Assembly (NCBI GenBank): GCA_964195425.1
Contig: CAXMOM010000044.1
Span: 62,001-126,000 of the forward strand
DNA: 64,000 bases
Direction: 5' to 3'
Source: Glaciecola sp964195425
GTDB lineage: Bacteria; Pseudomonadota; Gammaproteobacteria; Enterobacterales; Alteromonadaceae
Numbering within the stretch: the first letter of the stretch is position 1; each line of letters starts with the position of its first letter. Positions 17,291-25,825 of the stretch are shown here, piece after piece. The position numbers and the translations under genes were made by a program. The notes beneath the pieces were generated by a model, which worked only from the letters and a program-made list of their open reading frames with translations, was not told the origin of the DNA and did no database searches.

Positions 17291-17938
17291 TTATTTTATA
17301 CGTTTTACGCGTAATTTGCGGTTACTATCAGGTTTTGAAAAGTAAAAAGCGCCCAGTACCCCTTTTTCGATACTAATAAGATCGTCTTCTTTTATCGAAA
17401 ACCTAGTCGTTTCAGTTAGACGCCATACCTGGTCATTACTCAAGGTAATAGTGGCATACCCTCTAGCGTCTTTGGAAACGGTAATTATTCGGGTTTGAAT
17501 CTCGTTGACATTTTCTTGAGGATCACTGCGCAAGGACTCTGAGCCAAAGCTACTATCAGCCGCTGCTGGCCTGCTAGTGTTGCCCGATATACGTGGAGTA
17601 CTGCCTGAGAAAGGGTCAGCAGATTTCTTTGACTTTGCCATTAACGCTTGTGCGCGTTTGTCTATATCGTCAATCTCTCTAGGGCTAGTATCATCAATGG
17701 CCGCAGGCTTTTTGACAGGTGCTTCAGCCACCTCAGATGCAACTTTTGGCTTATCAAGCGCTATTTTGTCATCAGATAAACCATCGAAACAAGCCAAGCG
17801 CTTAATATTATCTTGAATTAAACGACATGCAGTCTCGTCGCCTGATTGTGCTTTTACCATGCTGGTAAAAAAGCCAAGGGATATTATCGTAACGGCACAC
17901 AATAAAAACATAAACCGCCTTGCATTATTTGCTGTCAT
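17291..17938 (-). CDS. Exported protein of unknown function in the tat run
   Basis: A 215-residue protein with an N-terminal signal peptide (hydrophobic residues about 8-28, likely cut near VKAQS). The mature part begins with a short Cys-containing motif, CRLIQDNIKRLACFDGLSD, resembling a C...RLACFD motif seen in several secreted proteobacterial proteins. A low-complexity Lys/Ala/Ser linker of about 80 residues follows. The folded C-terminal part (about 148-215) reads IITVSKDARGYATITLSND and ends in KPDSNRKLRVKRIK, suggesting a small beta-rich domain. The two cysteines could form a disulphide. It sits 9 bases after tatC and 1 base before tatD, so co-expression is likely. I do not recognise a function. 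Confidence 0.75.
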   Translation of the reverse strand: MTANNARRFMFLLCAVTIISLGFFTSMVKAQSGDETACRLIQDNIKRLACFDGLSDDKIALDKPKVASEVAEAPVKKPAAIDDTSPREIDDIDKRAQALMAKSKKSADPFSGSTPRISGNTSRPAAADSSFGSESLRSDPQENVNEIQTRIITVSKDARGYATITLSNDQVWRLTETTRFSIKEDDLISIEKGVLGAFYFSKPDSNRKLRVKRIK

Positions 17939-17947
17939 ATTTACTTC

Positions 17948-18979
17948 CTATTTACTATTCTTATTTTTGCTGCTGTCTTTGTCTTTACTTGCATCAATAT
18001 TTGAATCTTGCTCTACATCTTTATTAGGCGGTTCAACTTGCCCCTTTCTATCATCATCTTCAGCTTCGTCATCAAACTCAAAATCATCTGACTCGATAGA
18101 ATTTGGATTCTCGCTATGGGCATAATCGTCAAAATCAGCTTGTTTATTAATTATTGGAGTCGCTACCGACTCGGAAGTTCCTGCTGCAAATGCAGATGGT
18201 TCATCCGAGCTTTTATTAACGCCGTCTTCAACATTTGCCTCAGTACTCTCTTCATCTACATCGGCGCGCTTACGTGAATACAGTCCACCGATTACCACGC
18301 CAATTTCAAACAAAATCCACATAGGTACCGCAAGTAAGGTTTGCGAAATAATATCGGGCGGAGTTAATAGCATACCCACAAAAAACGCGCCCACAATGAC
18401 ATACGGTCGTTTTTTGGCAAGCTTTTCGGCTGTCGTTACGCCCGTCCAGCACATCAAAATTACCGCAATAGGTATTTCGAAGGCCACGCCAAAAGCGAAA
18501 AATAGTTTTAGTACAAAATTAAGGTAACTTGAAATGTCGGTGCTAACTAACACACCTTCAGGCGCTACGCTGTTAAAAAACATGAAGGCTAACGGGAAGA
18601 CTACAAAATAGGCGAATGCCATTCCCAGATAAAAAAGCAGCGTACTACTGGCGAGGAGAGGAGCAACTAATTTCTTCTCGCGGCGATACAAACCAGGTGC
18701 CACAAATGCCCATATTTGATAAAGCACGAAAGGAATAGCGATAAAAAAAGACAGTACTAATGTGAGCTTAAACGGCGCTAAAAAGGGAGATGCTACATCG
18801 GTAGCGATCATACTAGCGCCCTCTGGCAAGCTTGCCACTAAAGGCATAGCTACATAGCGGTATAGATCTTGTGCAAAATAGACCAAACACAAAAATATCA
18901 CAAACACCGACATTAGCGCTTTGAGGACTCTAGTTCGTAATTCTATTAAATGGGCAATTAGCCCGCTTGGTTCACTCAT
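17948..18979 (-). CDS. tatC: Sec-independent protein translocase subunit TatC with long acidic tail
   Basis: TatC is the multi-spanning receptor for twin-arginine signal peptides. The ATG at 18979 (MSEPSGLIAHLIELRTR) is chosen over an upstream in-frame codon because it gives the canonical cytoplasmic N-terminus with the conserved HLIELR motif. Six membrane helices fill residues about 20-235, including SPFLAPFKLTLVLS, FVAPGLYRREKK and TPPDIISQTLLAVPMWILFE. Beyond residue 240 there is a highly charged, Asp/Glu/Ser/Asn-rich tail of about 104 residues, which E. coli TatC lacks. The start overlaps the end of tatB by 8 bases. Confidence 0.95.
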   Translation of the reverse strand: MSEPSGLIAHLIELRTRVLKALMSVFVIFLCLVYFAQDLYRYVAMPLVASLPEGASMIATDVASPFLAPFKLTLVLSFFIAIPFVLYQIWAFVAPGLYRREKKLVAPLLASSTLLFYLGMAFAYFVVFPLAFMFFNSVAPEGVLVSTDISSYLNFVLKLFFAFGVAFEIPIAVILMCWTGVTTAEKLAKKRPYVIVGAFFVGMLLTPPDIISQTLLAVPMWILFEIGVVIGGLYSRKRADVDEESTEANVEDGVNKSSDEPSAFAAGTSESVATPIINKQADFDDYAHSENPNSIESDDFEFDDEAEDDDRKGQVEPPNKDVEQDSNIDASKDKDSSKNKNSK

Positions 18980-19370
18980 TATTAGTGTTTTTTGTCGTGT
19001 TAGTTTCAATAGATGCAAGTTGCTTACTAGCTTCGCCAATTTGCTTAGTGGCTTGCTTGTTCGCTTCTGTTTTGTTGGTTTTGTATGGCTGTTGAACAGA
19101 TGCCGCCGCTGCTTTAAGTTCATTTACAGAGTCTTGCAGATCTTTAGGCAAATTTTCCATGCCCAAACTCTCTGCTTTTTTCAAATTGGCATGTAATTCA
19201 TGGGCGTCTAGTTGGGTCGCCACTTCTTGTTTAAAGCCGTTAGCAACATCCTTAACACTGCGAATAGTAGATATAGTTGAACGGATCGCACCAGGCAAAC
19301 GTTCAGGTCCTAAAACCACTAATGCCATTACGCCAATAACCAGCATTTCCCAAAAACCAATATCAAACAT
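18972..19370 (-). CDS. tatB: Sec-independent protein translocase subunit TatB
   Basis: TatB forms the substrate receptor complex with TatC in the inner membrane. The 132-residue protein starts MFDIGFWEMLVIGVMALVVLGPERLP: one membrane helix, the GPERLP hinge that distinguishes TatB, and then an amphipathic helix with RSTISTIRSVKDVANGFKQEV. The rest is a Lys/Gln/Ala-rich cytoplasmic tail. It lies 3 bases after tatA and overlaps tatC by 8 bases, so tight coupling of subunit synthesis is likely. Confidence 0.95.
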   Translation of the reverse strand: MFDIGFWEMLVIGVMALVVLGPERLPGAIRSTISTIRSVKDVANGFKQEVATQLDAHELHANLKKAESLGMENLPKDLQDSVNELKAAAASVQQPYKTNKTEANKQATKQIGEASKQLASIETNTTKNTNNE

Positions 19371-19373
19371 ATA

Positions 19374-19646
19374 TTATTCTTTGTTAGCTTGCTTTTGAGA
19401 AGCTGTTTGCGTCGTTTGGTCAGACACTGACTCATCTGTTTTTACCGCTGGTTTGTCTAGAGGCTCAAAATCGGCATCTTCTTTCATGCTTTCTTTGTTT
19501 TCCTCTTTATCCTCTTCTTTTATTGCTTTTTTAAAGCCTTTTAGCGCTGAACCTAAATCTGAGCCCACGTTCTTAAGCCTTGATGTGCCAAACAATAATA
19601 TTACGACTGCCAGCACAATTAGCGCCTGCCAAATACTTATGCCCAT
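19374..19646 (-). CDS. tatA: Sec-independent protein translocase subunit TatA
   Basis: TatA oligomerises to form the protein-conducting element of the Tat system. The 90-residue protein reads MGISIWQALIVLAVVILLFGTSRLKNVGSDLGSALKGFKKA in its first 41 residues. That is the short helix, FGTSRL hinge and amphipathic helix typical of TatA, followed by an acidic, Lys/Glu-rich tail. It is the first gene of the tatABC-unknown-tatD run and is transcribed away from the gene at 19821, with a 174-base divergent control region. Confidence 0.95.
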   Translation of the reverse strand: MGISIWQALIVLAVVILLFGTSRLKNVGSDLGSALKGFKKAIKEEDKEENKESMKEDADFEPLDKPAVKTDESVSDQTTQTASQKQANKE

Positions 19647-19820
19647 GTCGATTCCTTAAAAGTGAGATAACTATAAAGATAAGTTTTTGTTTAAAATTTG
19701 CATAACTTTCTTCGCTGTGTTGGTATTATACCTAGAACTTAACGAATATCACTGGCTTTGCTACATGAGTAGTAAAATATTTTGTTTTAACGTAATACAA
19801 GCACCCAAAATAGCGCGGTC

Positions 19821-20822
19821 ATGCATAAATATTCCTACTATTTGACACTCTTTTTAATGCTAAGTTTCCTGCTACCTTACCAAGTGATAGCAAGCGAAGC
19901 ACAAGATCCTCCTGTCGGAAAAACAGACGAAACTAAAAGCGAAGAGTTCAACGACAAAAATGCCTATACTTTTTGTGCTGAGTTAGGCTGGCTAAACAAC
20001 AACTATTGCTATTTAAACTACGGCGTTGATTCCACTGCGATTGCCATCAATAACTGGTTTAAACACGACGGTGGCGACAACATGACGCCTGCGACCACAA
20101 AAGGCCGACTACGCTTTGGCTGGGAGCCTCGTTCGGGTGACTTTAGTGAATTCGACTTTAGATTCAAAATTCGGGTCAAATTACCCGCCCTTGAAGACCG
20201 CGTCGAATTATTATTTTCAGACGAAGAAGATGACGTGAGTCAACAAGCGATAAAAGCAGCACGAAGCTCTGAATTAGGTGGAGGTGACCAGGCCGTGCTC
20301 GCATTGCAGTTTAAAAAACGAACGACTGATAAAATTTCTTATCGTGTCGGTTTTGGTCGAGGCTTTCAACTCTATACGCGCGCTCGCTATTCTGACCAAT
20401 TCAAGTTTAGTGAACAATCAACTCTTCGATATTATGCAGAAACTAATTATTATTCAGGCGATAAGCTTGGATTTGAAGCAAACGCTGAATATGGTTATGT
20501 TTTTGATAGTTCATCTGCTTTCGAAATAAGTAACAGTTTCCGCTTCAGAAACAAATCGAGCGATTGGCTGTGGCGACATCAATTTCAATTTTTGCGTTTG
20601 GGTAAAGATGATACTAGTTACTTATTTTCAGCCTCGATAGAAGGTATTTCTAAGCCTTCATATCGCAGGGATCAAATGCTGGTGAGCATACGCTATAAGC
20701 GCAAAGTTTTGCGAGAGTGGCTATTTGTAGAAATAGAACCTTTTGTGCTGTGGCTGCGCGAAGAAGACTTTAGGGCATCTGTGGGCTTAGCTATTCGTAC
20801 CGAAATTCACTTTTCTACCTAA
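19821..20822 (+). CDS. Probable outer-membrane beta-barrel protein of unknown function
   Basis: The 333-residue protein begins with a signal peptide, hydrophobic from about residue 6 to 24 and likely cleaved near VIASEAQ. The mature part shows repeated alternating polar/aromatic stretches, such as KGRLRFGWEPRSG, FRFKIRVKLPAL, YRVGFGRGFQLYTRARY, LRYYAETNYYSG and FRFRNKSSDWLWRHQFQF. The C-terminal strand reads FRASVGLAIRTEIHFST. This pattern suggests a medium-sized outer-membrane barrel. The first third also contains FCAELGWLNNNYCYLNY with two cysteines that may pair. It is monocistronic, divergent from tatA. I do not recognise the family with certainty and propose no substrate. Confidence 0.7.
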   Translation: MHKYSYYLTLFLMLSFLLPYQVIASEAQDPPVGKTDETKSEEFNDKNAYTFCAELGWLNNNYCYLNYGVDSTAIAINNWFKHDGGDNMTPATTKGRLRFGWEPRSGDFSEFDFRFKIRVKLPALEDRVELLFSDEEDDVSQQAIKAARSSELGGGDQAVLALQFKKRTTDKISYRVGFGRGFQLYTRARYSDQFKFSEQSTLRYYAETNYYSGDKLGFEANAEYGYVFDSSSAFEISNSFRFRNKSSDWLWRHQFQFLRLGKDDTSYLFSASIEGISKPSYRRDQMLVSIRYKRKVLREWLFVEIEPFVLWLREEDFRASVGLAIRTEIHFST

Positions 20823-20869
20823 GCGCTTGAACATAGGCACCTAAATAGAAGCACTTAATATAAACGTTG

Positions 20870-21442
20870 TTAAATTCTCGGGTCGGTTTGATGGCATATC
20901 GCAAGCTGTTTCCAGCGATCATGCAAGTTTTGCAATGTGACAAAACTCGATATATTGTGTAACTGCCTAAACATTACCCAATCGAGCAAACAAAATAAAC
21001 TCATAGACAAATAATGCCATTGAGCAAAAGTCCCATTTTTCGCTTGTTGCTCCAAATGAGTAAATACAGCATCGAGGCGCTCACGTTGAATACGGAAGTA
21101 CATTTTGTCTACACTGGTATCAATTTCAGAACGACCTAATATAAGCATTTGTACAAGAGAGTCATTAGCGGCATCGATACTCGTGAGTATGTTTTGTTGT
21201 TCCCAGTTAAGTCCTTCACCACCCATTTTGGCCTGTAAATAACGATAAATTGTGCCTGAATCAAGTATCGTTTGAGCGCCATCTTTTAGCATGGGTATTT
21301 TTAAAGTGGGATTGTCAGATTGTATCTCGGCACGGTCACGACTGTTAAAGATATCAACAAGTACAAAATCATGCGGAAGGTCTTGCATATACAAGCGTAA
21401 ACGACGGACGTAGGGTGAAGTGGTAGAGCCGAATAATTGCAT
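20870..21442 (-). CDS. Glutathione S-transferase-like protein
   Basis: The protein has a thioredoxin-fold GST N-terminal domain starting MQLFGSTTSPYVRRLRLYMQDLPHDF. The S-P-Y-V-R-R motif is at the usual active site, and NPTLKIPMLKDGAQTILDSGTIYRYL (about 45-70) contains the cis-proline and the glutathione-contacting Asp-Ser. A helical C-terminal domain follows. The start at 21442 gives the family N-terminus; a GTG and an ATG eight and seven codons upstream are also in frame. It is 42 bases after erpA on the same strand. It resembles the short GST-like proteins of marine gammaproteobacteria; catalytic activity and substrate are unknown. Confidence 0.8.
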   Translation of the reverse strand: MQLFGSTTSPYVRRLRLYMQDLPHDFVLVDIFNSRDRAEIQSDNPTLKIPMLKDGAQTILDSGTIYRYLQAKMGGEGLNWEQQNILTSIDAANDSLVQMLILGRSEIDTSVDKMYFRIQRERLDAVFTHLEQQAKNGTFAQWHYLSMSLFCLLDWVMFRQLHNISSFVTLQNLHDRWKQLAICHQTDPRI

Positions 21443-21484
21443 TTTATCTATACCCACTTCCATCACCTCTTCGAAAAATGCAAA

Positions 21485-21829
21485 TTAAATGCTAAAGCTA
21501 GAACCACATCCACACGTTGTACTGGCATTTGGATTATTTACAAAGAAACGAGAACCTTCAAGTCCTTCGGTATAATCAACAATGCCACCTACTAAATATT
21601 GCAGACTCATTGGATCAACAACTAAAGTTACTGTTTGATTTTCGATGGTCATGTCACCATCGTTCACTTTTTCGTCGAAGGTAAAACCATACTGAAAGCC
21701 CGAACAGCCGCCACCGGTTACGTAAACGCGCAGTTTAAGCGCTGGGTTTTCTTCTTCTGCAATCAAGTTTTTGACTTTACTAGCAGCTGCATCCGAAAAT
21801 TCGATTGGCATTGCGACTTCTACTGACAT
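21485..21829 (-). CDS. erpA: Iron-sulfur cluster insertion protein ErpA
   Basis: ErpA is an A-type carrier that delivers iron-sulfur clusters to apoproteins, including those of isoprenoid synthesis. The 114-residue protein starting MSVEVAMPIEFSDAAASKVK is nearly identical in layout to E. coli ErpA. The three cluster cysteines are visible: one in VTGGGCSGFQYGF (about residue 42) and two in the C-terminal CGCGSSFSI. The ATG at 21829 is preferred to an in-frame codon four residues upstream, on similarity grounds. It lies between the DUF6776-like gene and the GST-like gene on the minus strand. Confidence 0.96.
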   Translation of the reverse strand: MSVEVAMPIEFSDAAASKVKNLIAEEENPALKLRVYVTGGGCSGFQYGFTFDEKVNDGDMTIENQTVTLVVDPMSLQYLVGGIVDYTEGLEGSRFFVNNPNASTTCGCGSSFSI

Positions 21830-21969
21830 CGTTAACTCCACATCTTTTGTTGGTGCCCGCCTTTGTTGTTGCTAGGCTATTACTCATTTTTTGAATGAGG
21901 ACTTTCAAAAGAATATTAATAAAATTGAATAAGCTGATTATCTAATACTTGAGTGTTTTAATCAAGTAT

Positions 21970-22680
21970 TCACTCAGCTTCGGTAAAGGCTTCCTGCCAT
22001 TTAATTGTGGTCGAGTAATTCCCACGCTTTCTTTTATACTTGTATATGTCGGTGTTAATCTCAAAACGGTCTGGCGTGAAACCTTCTGGCAAGGTGACGC
22101 TCGTCTCAATTACTTGAAAATACTTAAATGCAAAATCTAGTGATGTTTTAGGTTTATCCTGAAGCACTTCAATGGCAAAGTTGGCGGGTTTACCGTCGGC
22201 GCTTCCAAAGACCTGCATTGCTAATTTGCCTTTGATAACGGCTTTGATATTTTCGTGCTGGAGCAAAATCATTTTTATCGAATAATTACGTTGGCTTACC
22301 GTAGGCGTTACTTCCATACGCTGCATCAAAAAGCCATCTTGAGTCATTTCAGGCGCCATTACTCGCTGATAAAACAAAATTTGTTCTTTTAAGGCTTGTT
22401 CTCGATTAATACTTTCTTTATTGCTCTGCTGATCACGTTCGGTGGTTAACTGCGCGATATCCAACTCAACTTTCAATACATTATACTGCGACTGCAATTT
22501 CTCATTTTCGCTTGTTAAATTACCTAAGCTCTTATTTAATAGCCTGTTTTGCGCCTGCAAATTAGTTTTGTGCATATTTGCAAACTCGTAGCCAGCATAA
22601 AAAATAACGCCCAATATAAGCAGTAATAAGGTGTAAAAGCGCACAAAGCCCAACTTTTCACGATATTTTGGTAAGTCCAA
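21970..22680 (-). CDS. Membrane-anchored coiled-coil protein (DUF6776-like)
   Basis: The 236-residue protein has one N-terminal membrane helix (about 14-31: FYTLLLLILGVIFYAGYEF). A coiled coil of about 80 residues follows, rich in Leu, Gln and Glu (SLGNLTSENEKLQSQYNVLK). A globular C-terminal domain runs from about 118 and includes MRMEV-like strands, KGKLAMQVFGSADGKP and EINTDIYKYKRKRGNY. This layout matches a conserved gammaproteobacterial family of unknown role (DUF6776, recalled from memory). It lies 141 bases upstream of erpA on the same strand and is divergent from the CLC gene. It could be part of an envelope structure, but nothing in the sequence shows that. Confidence 0.72.
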   Translation of the reverse strand: MDLPKYREKLGFVRFYTLLLLILGVIFYAGYEFANMHKTNLQAQNRLLNKSLGNLTSENEKLQSQYNVLKVELDIAQLTTERDQQSNKESINREQALKEQILFYQRVMAPEMTQDGFLMQRMEVTPTVSQRNYSIKMILLQHENIKAVIKGKLAMQVFGSADGKPANFAIEVLQDKPKTSLDFAFKYFQVIETSVTLPEGFTPDRFEINTDIYKYKRKRGNYSTTIKWQEAFTEAE

Positions 22681-22701
22681 ACTGTCTCCTAAGCTCTTGT
22701 T

Positions 22702-24501
22702 TTGTGTTATGATTTACGGCATGTATTGCTTAACTTGCCATCTATTGTGCGTTTACAATCTTTACGACTAGCGTTATCTATACCTTCGACGTCTATACAA
22801 TTATGTGTAGTCGGATTGGTAGCTGGCTTAGTAGCAGCAGCAGTAATTATACTATTTCGATTGTGTTTGGAAGCATTGCAAACTGCCCTTTTCGGGTCTG
22901 TGGGCAATTATAGCGCAATGCCTAGTTGGCAACTAATATTATTACCTGTTATTGCCATCTTCCTGGTGATTGTCATAGCCAAACTCACCGGCTTTGAGCA
23001 TTACCGCATGGGTATCCCCTTTGTTATACACCGTTTCAAGGTGCATTATGGCCACATACCGCTAGCCACCAGTATCAATCAATTTTTTGGCGGCATTTTA
23101 GCATTAGCAAGCGGTTTTGTTGTGGGTAAAGAAGGACCTACCGTGCATTTAGCTGCTGCCGCTAGTCAATATATAGGCCGCTGGTTTGCATTGCCATTTA
23201 ACAGCTTACGCATTCTCGCAGGTTGTGGCATAGCGGCTGGAATAGCCGCTGCTTTCAATACTCCTTTTGCAGCCGTCATCTTTGTGATGGAAGTAGTTAT
23301 GCGCGGATATAAAGTGCATATTTTTATACCCGTTATGCTGGCTGCTGCCTGTGGTTCGGTGTTAACGCGTTTCGTTTTTGGTGATATTACCGAACTTAGC
23401 TTTCTGAGCTTTCACAGCATGGAATATTGGCATTATCCTATACTAATTGTGCTTGGTGTAGTGCTTGGCTTACTCGCGAGTCTGTTCAATAAACAGCTTA
23501 TGTGGACAATGCGTTTGTTTCGTCCATTTAACATGATGACACGTTTACTGCTAGCTGCCGCTATTACCGGGTGCGTAGGTTTTTACATGCCAAGCGCGCT
23601 GGGTGCAGAATTTGTTAACATAGACAGCTTCATTGCAAGTTCACCGCAATTAGCGGCTATTTTGATACTGTTCACCGCAAAGTTTTTACTCGCTATTATT
23701 GCAATCGCCTTGGGTGTTCCTGGGGGCATTATCGGTGCAGTCATGGTCATCGGTATTCTAGCCGGTGTTTTGTTTTTACAACCTTTGCAGCTGTTATTGA
23801 TGCACGTAATAGAAGTGCCAATGCAAAATACACCGCTTGAGTTAACCACTAACTATGCCCTGCTAGGACTGGCTGGCTTTTTAGCCGCAGTTTTGCATGC
23901 CCCGCTGGCGGCGCTATCTGCGGTGATGGAGTTAAGTTCAACCCAGCAAATTATATTGCCAGCGCTGATCACAATCGTGAGCGCATACGTTACATCCAAG
24001 CAGCTATGCAACAATAGTTCTATATTTATTCAGCAGCTCGAGTATCAAGAATTGCCTTACACCACCACCGCCATTCGAGATGAATTACAAGACACCGGCG
24101 TAATGGCGATAATGCGCACAGACTTCAAAGCGTTTAACATCGGTGAAGAAGTCGAAATGTTTCAATACTTGCAACAAAACCCGAATGATTTAGTGGCAAA
24201 CATTACACAATATGAAAATTCATATGAATGGGAATTGATCAGCCTTGTGGTTGGTTTACAAGAAGATGGTCACCCAATTGCACGCAATAAAATAGCAAGC
24301 ATATCTGATCAAAATACCTTAGCTGAAGTGTATGAACTACTGTATACAAAACGTCATGGTGGTGTGGCTATCGTGTCGGCAATTGACAAAGACATTACCA
24401 GTGCAACGAAAGAATTCAACAAGCAAGGTGCACAAGCCAAACTGTGCGGTATTATTACGTGGAACATGTTGCACACTTATTTATTGCGGCAACAACATTA
24501 A
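22702..24501 (+). CDS. CLC-type chloride channel/antiporter family protein
   Basis: The protein, up to 599 residues, has the CLC fold over residues about 25-440 and a C-terminal cytoplasmic part. The family motif GKEGPTVHLAAAASQYIGRW (about 147-166) retains the gating glutamate. The first selectivity motif, GSGIP in E. coli ClcA, reads RMGIP here, and the later GxFAP-type motif reads GVPGGIIGAVMV. Anion choice or coupling may therefore differ. The C-terminal ~150 residues look like a degenerate CBS-type region. The start is uncertain: no ATG is available, and TTG or GTG codons at 22702, 22723, 22726 and 22747 are all in frame. The sequence TATGAT at 22708-22713 could be a -10 element, which would favour a later start. 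Confidence 0.85.
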   Translation: MCYDLRHVLLNLPSIVRLQSLRLALSIPSTSIQLCVVGLVAGLVAAAVIILFRLCLEALQTALFGSVGNYSAMPSWQLILLPVIAIFLVIVIAKLTGFEHYRMGIPFVIHRFKVHYGHIPLATSINQFFGGILALASGFVVGKEGPTVHLAAAASQYIGRWFALPFNSLRILAGCGIAAGIAAAFNTPFAAVIFVMEVVMRGYKVHIFIPVMLAAACGSVLTRFVFGDITELSFLSFHSMEYWHYPILIVLGVVLGLLASLFNKQLMWTMRLFRPFNMMTRLLLAAAITGCVGFYMPSALGAEFVNIDSFIASSPQLAAILILFTAKFLLAIIAIALGVPGGIIGAVMVIGILAGVLFLQPLQLLLMHVIEVPMQNTPLELTTNYALLGLAGFLAAVLHAPLAALSAVMELSSTQQIILPALITIVSAYVTSKQLCNNSSIFIQQLEYQELPYTTTAIRDELQDTGVMAIMRTDFKAFNIGEEVEMFQYLQQNPNDLVANITQYENSYEWELISLVVGLQEDGHPIARNKIASISDQNTLAEVYELLYTKRHGGVAIVSAIDKDITSATKEFNKQGAQAKLCGIITWNMLHTYLLRQQH

Positions 24502-24583
24502 TACAGATAGCTTCACTCATATAAGATAATTCGTAATCTACATAAGTCTAACAATGTGTAGATAGCAAAATAAGGAAGGCACT

Positions 24584-25009
24584 ATGCTTTTGTGGTACAC
24601 AGCACTACACGTATTTTTTATGATTGCTTGGATGGCAGGTATTTTTTACCTGCCTAGATTATTTGTGTACAACGCCCAGTCAGACAACCCTGATGTAAAA
24701 GCACAACTTAATATCATGCAGCGCAGACTATGGTTTTTCGTCACGCCATTCGCCGTACTTACCCTAGTATTTGGAGCATTATTGATATACACCTATGGCA
24801 GGGAATGGTTTAAATTAAGTATTTGGATGCATGTAAAACTGGTGATTGTTATCTTGTTCTACATCTACCACGTATACTTATACGTACTAATGAAGCGTTT
24901 TTTAAACAATGCAAATAATCACAGCGCTAAGTTTTATCGCTTTTTAAACGAAGTACCGGTGTTGGCGCTGCTTGCTATTGTAATATTAGCGATAGTAAAG
25001 CCTTTTTGA
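24584..25009 (+). CDS. hemJ: Protoporphyrinogen IX oxidase HemJ
   Basis: HemJ oxidises protoporphyrinogen IX in the inner membrane in bacteria lacking HemG or HemY. The 141-residue protein has four predicted membrane helices. The family pattern is clear: WYTALHVFFMIAWMAGIFYLPRLFVY (about 4-29), with the conserved His8, and then IWMHVKLVIVILFYIYHVYLYVLMKRF, with the conserved Lys and His. FRFLNEVPVLALLAIVILAIVKPF-like sequence ends the protein. AAGGAAGG precedes the ATG. It converges on the UPF0149 gene. Together with hemB it supplies a second haem pathway step in this window, although the two genes are not in one operon. Confidence 0.93.
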   Translation: MLLWYTALHVFFMIAWMAGIFYLPRLFVYNAQSDNPDVKAQLNIMQRRLWFFVTPFAVLTLVFGALLIYTYGREWFKLSIWMHVKLVIVILFYIYHVYLYVLMKRFLNNANNHSAKFYRFLNEVPVLALLAIVILAIVKPF

Positions 25010-25017
25010 GTAAGGCC

Positions 25018-25668
25018 TTAGTCATTGTCTTGTTGGAAGGTTTCAAATTGATTAGGTAAGAAAGCCGCAAGCTCACCGGAAATGGCAACATACTTTTGCA
25101 AAGTATCCTGCAAACTTTTAGCAATTACAGGCAGCTTTTGTGCTAATAACGCACCGCTCCCGTCTTTAGAGTTTGCTTCTTCGATGGCTTTTTCAGGATC
25201 AGCAAATGTAGTGAACATCAGTAAGCAATGCTTTAAATCTTTCGCCAATTGAGGGGCATTTTGGGGAGACTGAGCCTGCATTTTATTCCATGCACCCTGC
25301 CAAAATTTCTCGCGGGCGCTGTGTGCTACTAATATTCCTTCGCACCAATCACGCAATGGCTTGGCGCTAATATCGCTATAAACGGCATAAGCGGGCAGGC
25401 TAAGGCTGTTGTTATGCATATGTGCTAAACACTGCTTAAAAAAAGCAAATAATACATCGGTAATATGGTCTGCTTGTTGTGCATTTTGAATTTGTTGATG
25501 ATGCTTAATTACCCACGGCAGCCATACATCTGGCAATGGAATTTCTGGGCATGCACAAGCTCCCAATAAGCACCCTTCTACATATGACTGAGACTGTAAA
25601 AACTGAGCTTGCTCTGGGTTATCGTAAAGTACCGACAAATCGGTATATAGGTAATTAGATACATCCAT
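25018..25668 (-). CDS. UPF0149 (YecA/YgfB-like) family protein
   Basis: This is a 216-residue soluble, mostly helical protein. The segments SYVEGCLLGACACPEIPLPDVWLPWV (about 28-53) and LRDWCEGILVAHSAREKFWQG (about 104-124) correspond to the conserved GxLxG...P..WLP and WCxGFLxG stretches of the UPF0149 family. The C-terminal SEC-C zinc motif found in some members is absent. YgfB in Pseudomonas has been reported to influence regulators, but no role can be assigned here. The gene is monocistronic, lying between hemJ (convergent) and the Nramp gene (divergent). Confidence 0.75.
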   Translation of the reverse strand: MDVSNYLYTDLSVLYDNPEQAQFLQSQSYVEGCLLGACACPEIPLPDVWLPWVIKHHQQIQNAQQADHITDVLFAFFKQCLAHMHNNSLSLPAYAVYSDISAKPLRDWCEGILVAHSAREKFWQGAWNKMQAQSPQNAPQLAKDLKHCLLMFTTFADPEKAIEEANSKDGSGALLAQKLPVIAKSLQDTLQKYVAISGELAAFLPNQFETFQQDND

Positions 25669-25825
25669 AGAAAATCACGCCTACTATATTAAAAGAGTGC
25701 TAAAAGAATACGAGAGAAATATAAAGGACACCTTATGGGTTTTAACCACGCCAATTGCGTGCCATGATACAAGTTCAAGAGTATCTTGAACACCGTTGAT
25801 TAGCTTTAATAAAATAGGATACACA

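Noticed and set aside
18980..19123. In-frame upstream extension of tatC inside tatB
   Set aside because: The ATG at 18979 gives the conserved HLIELR N-terminus; the extra 48 residues are tatB sequence read in another frame.
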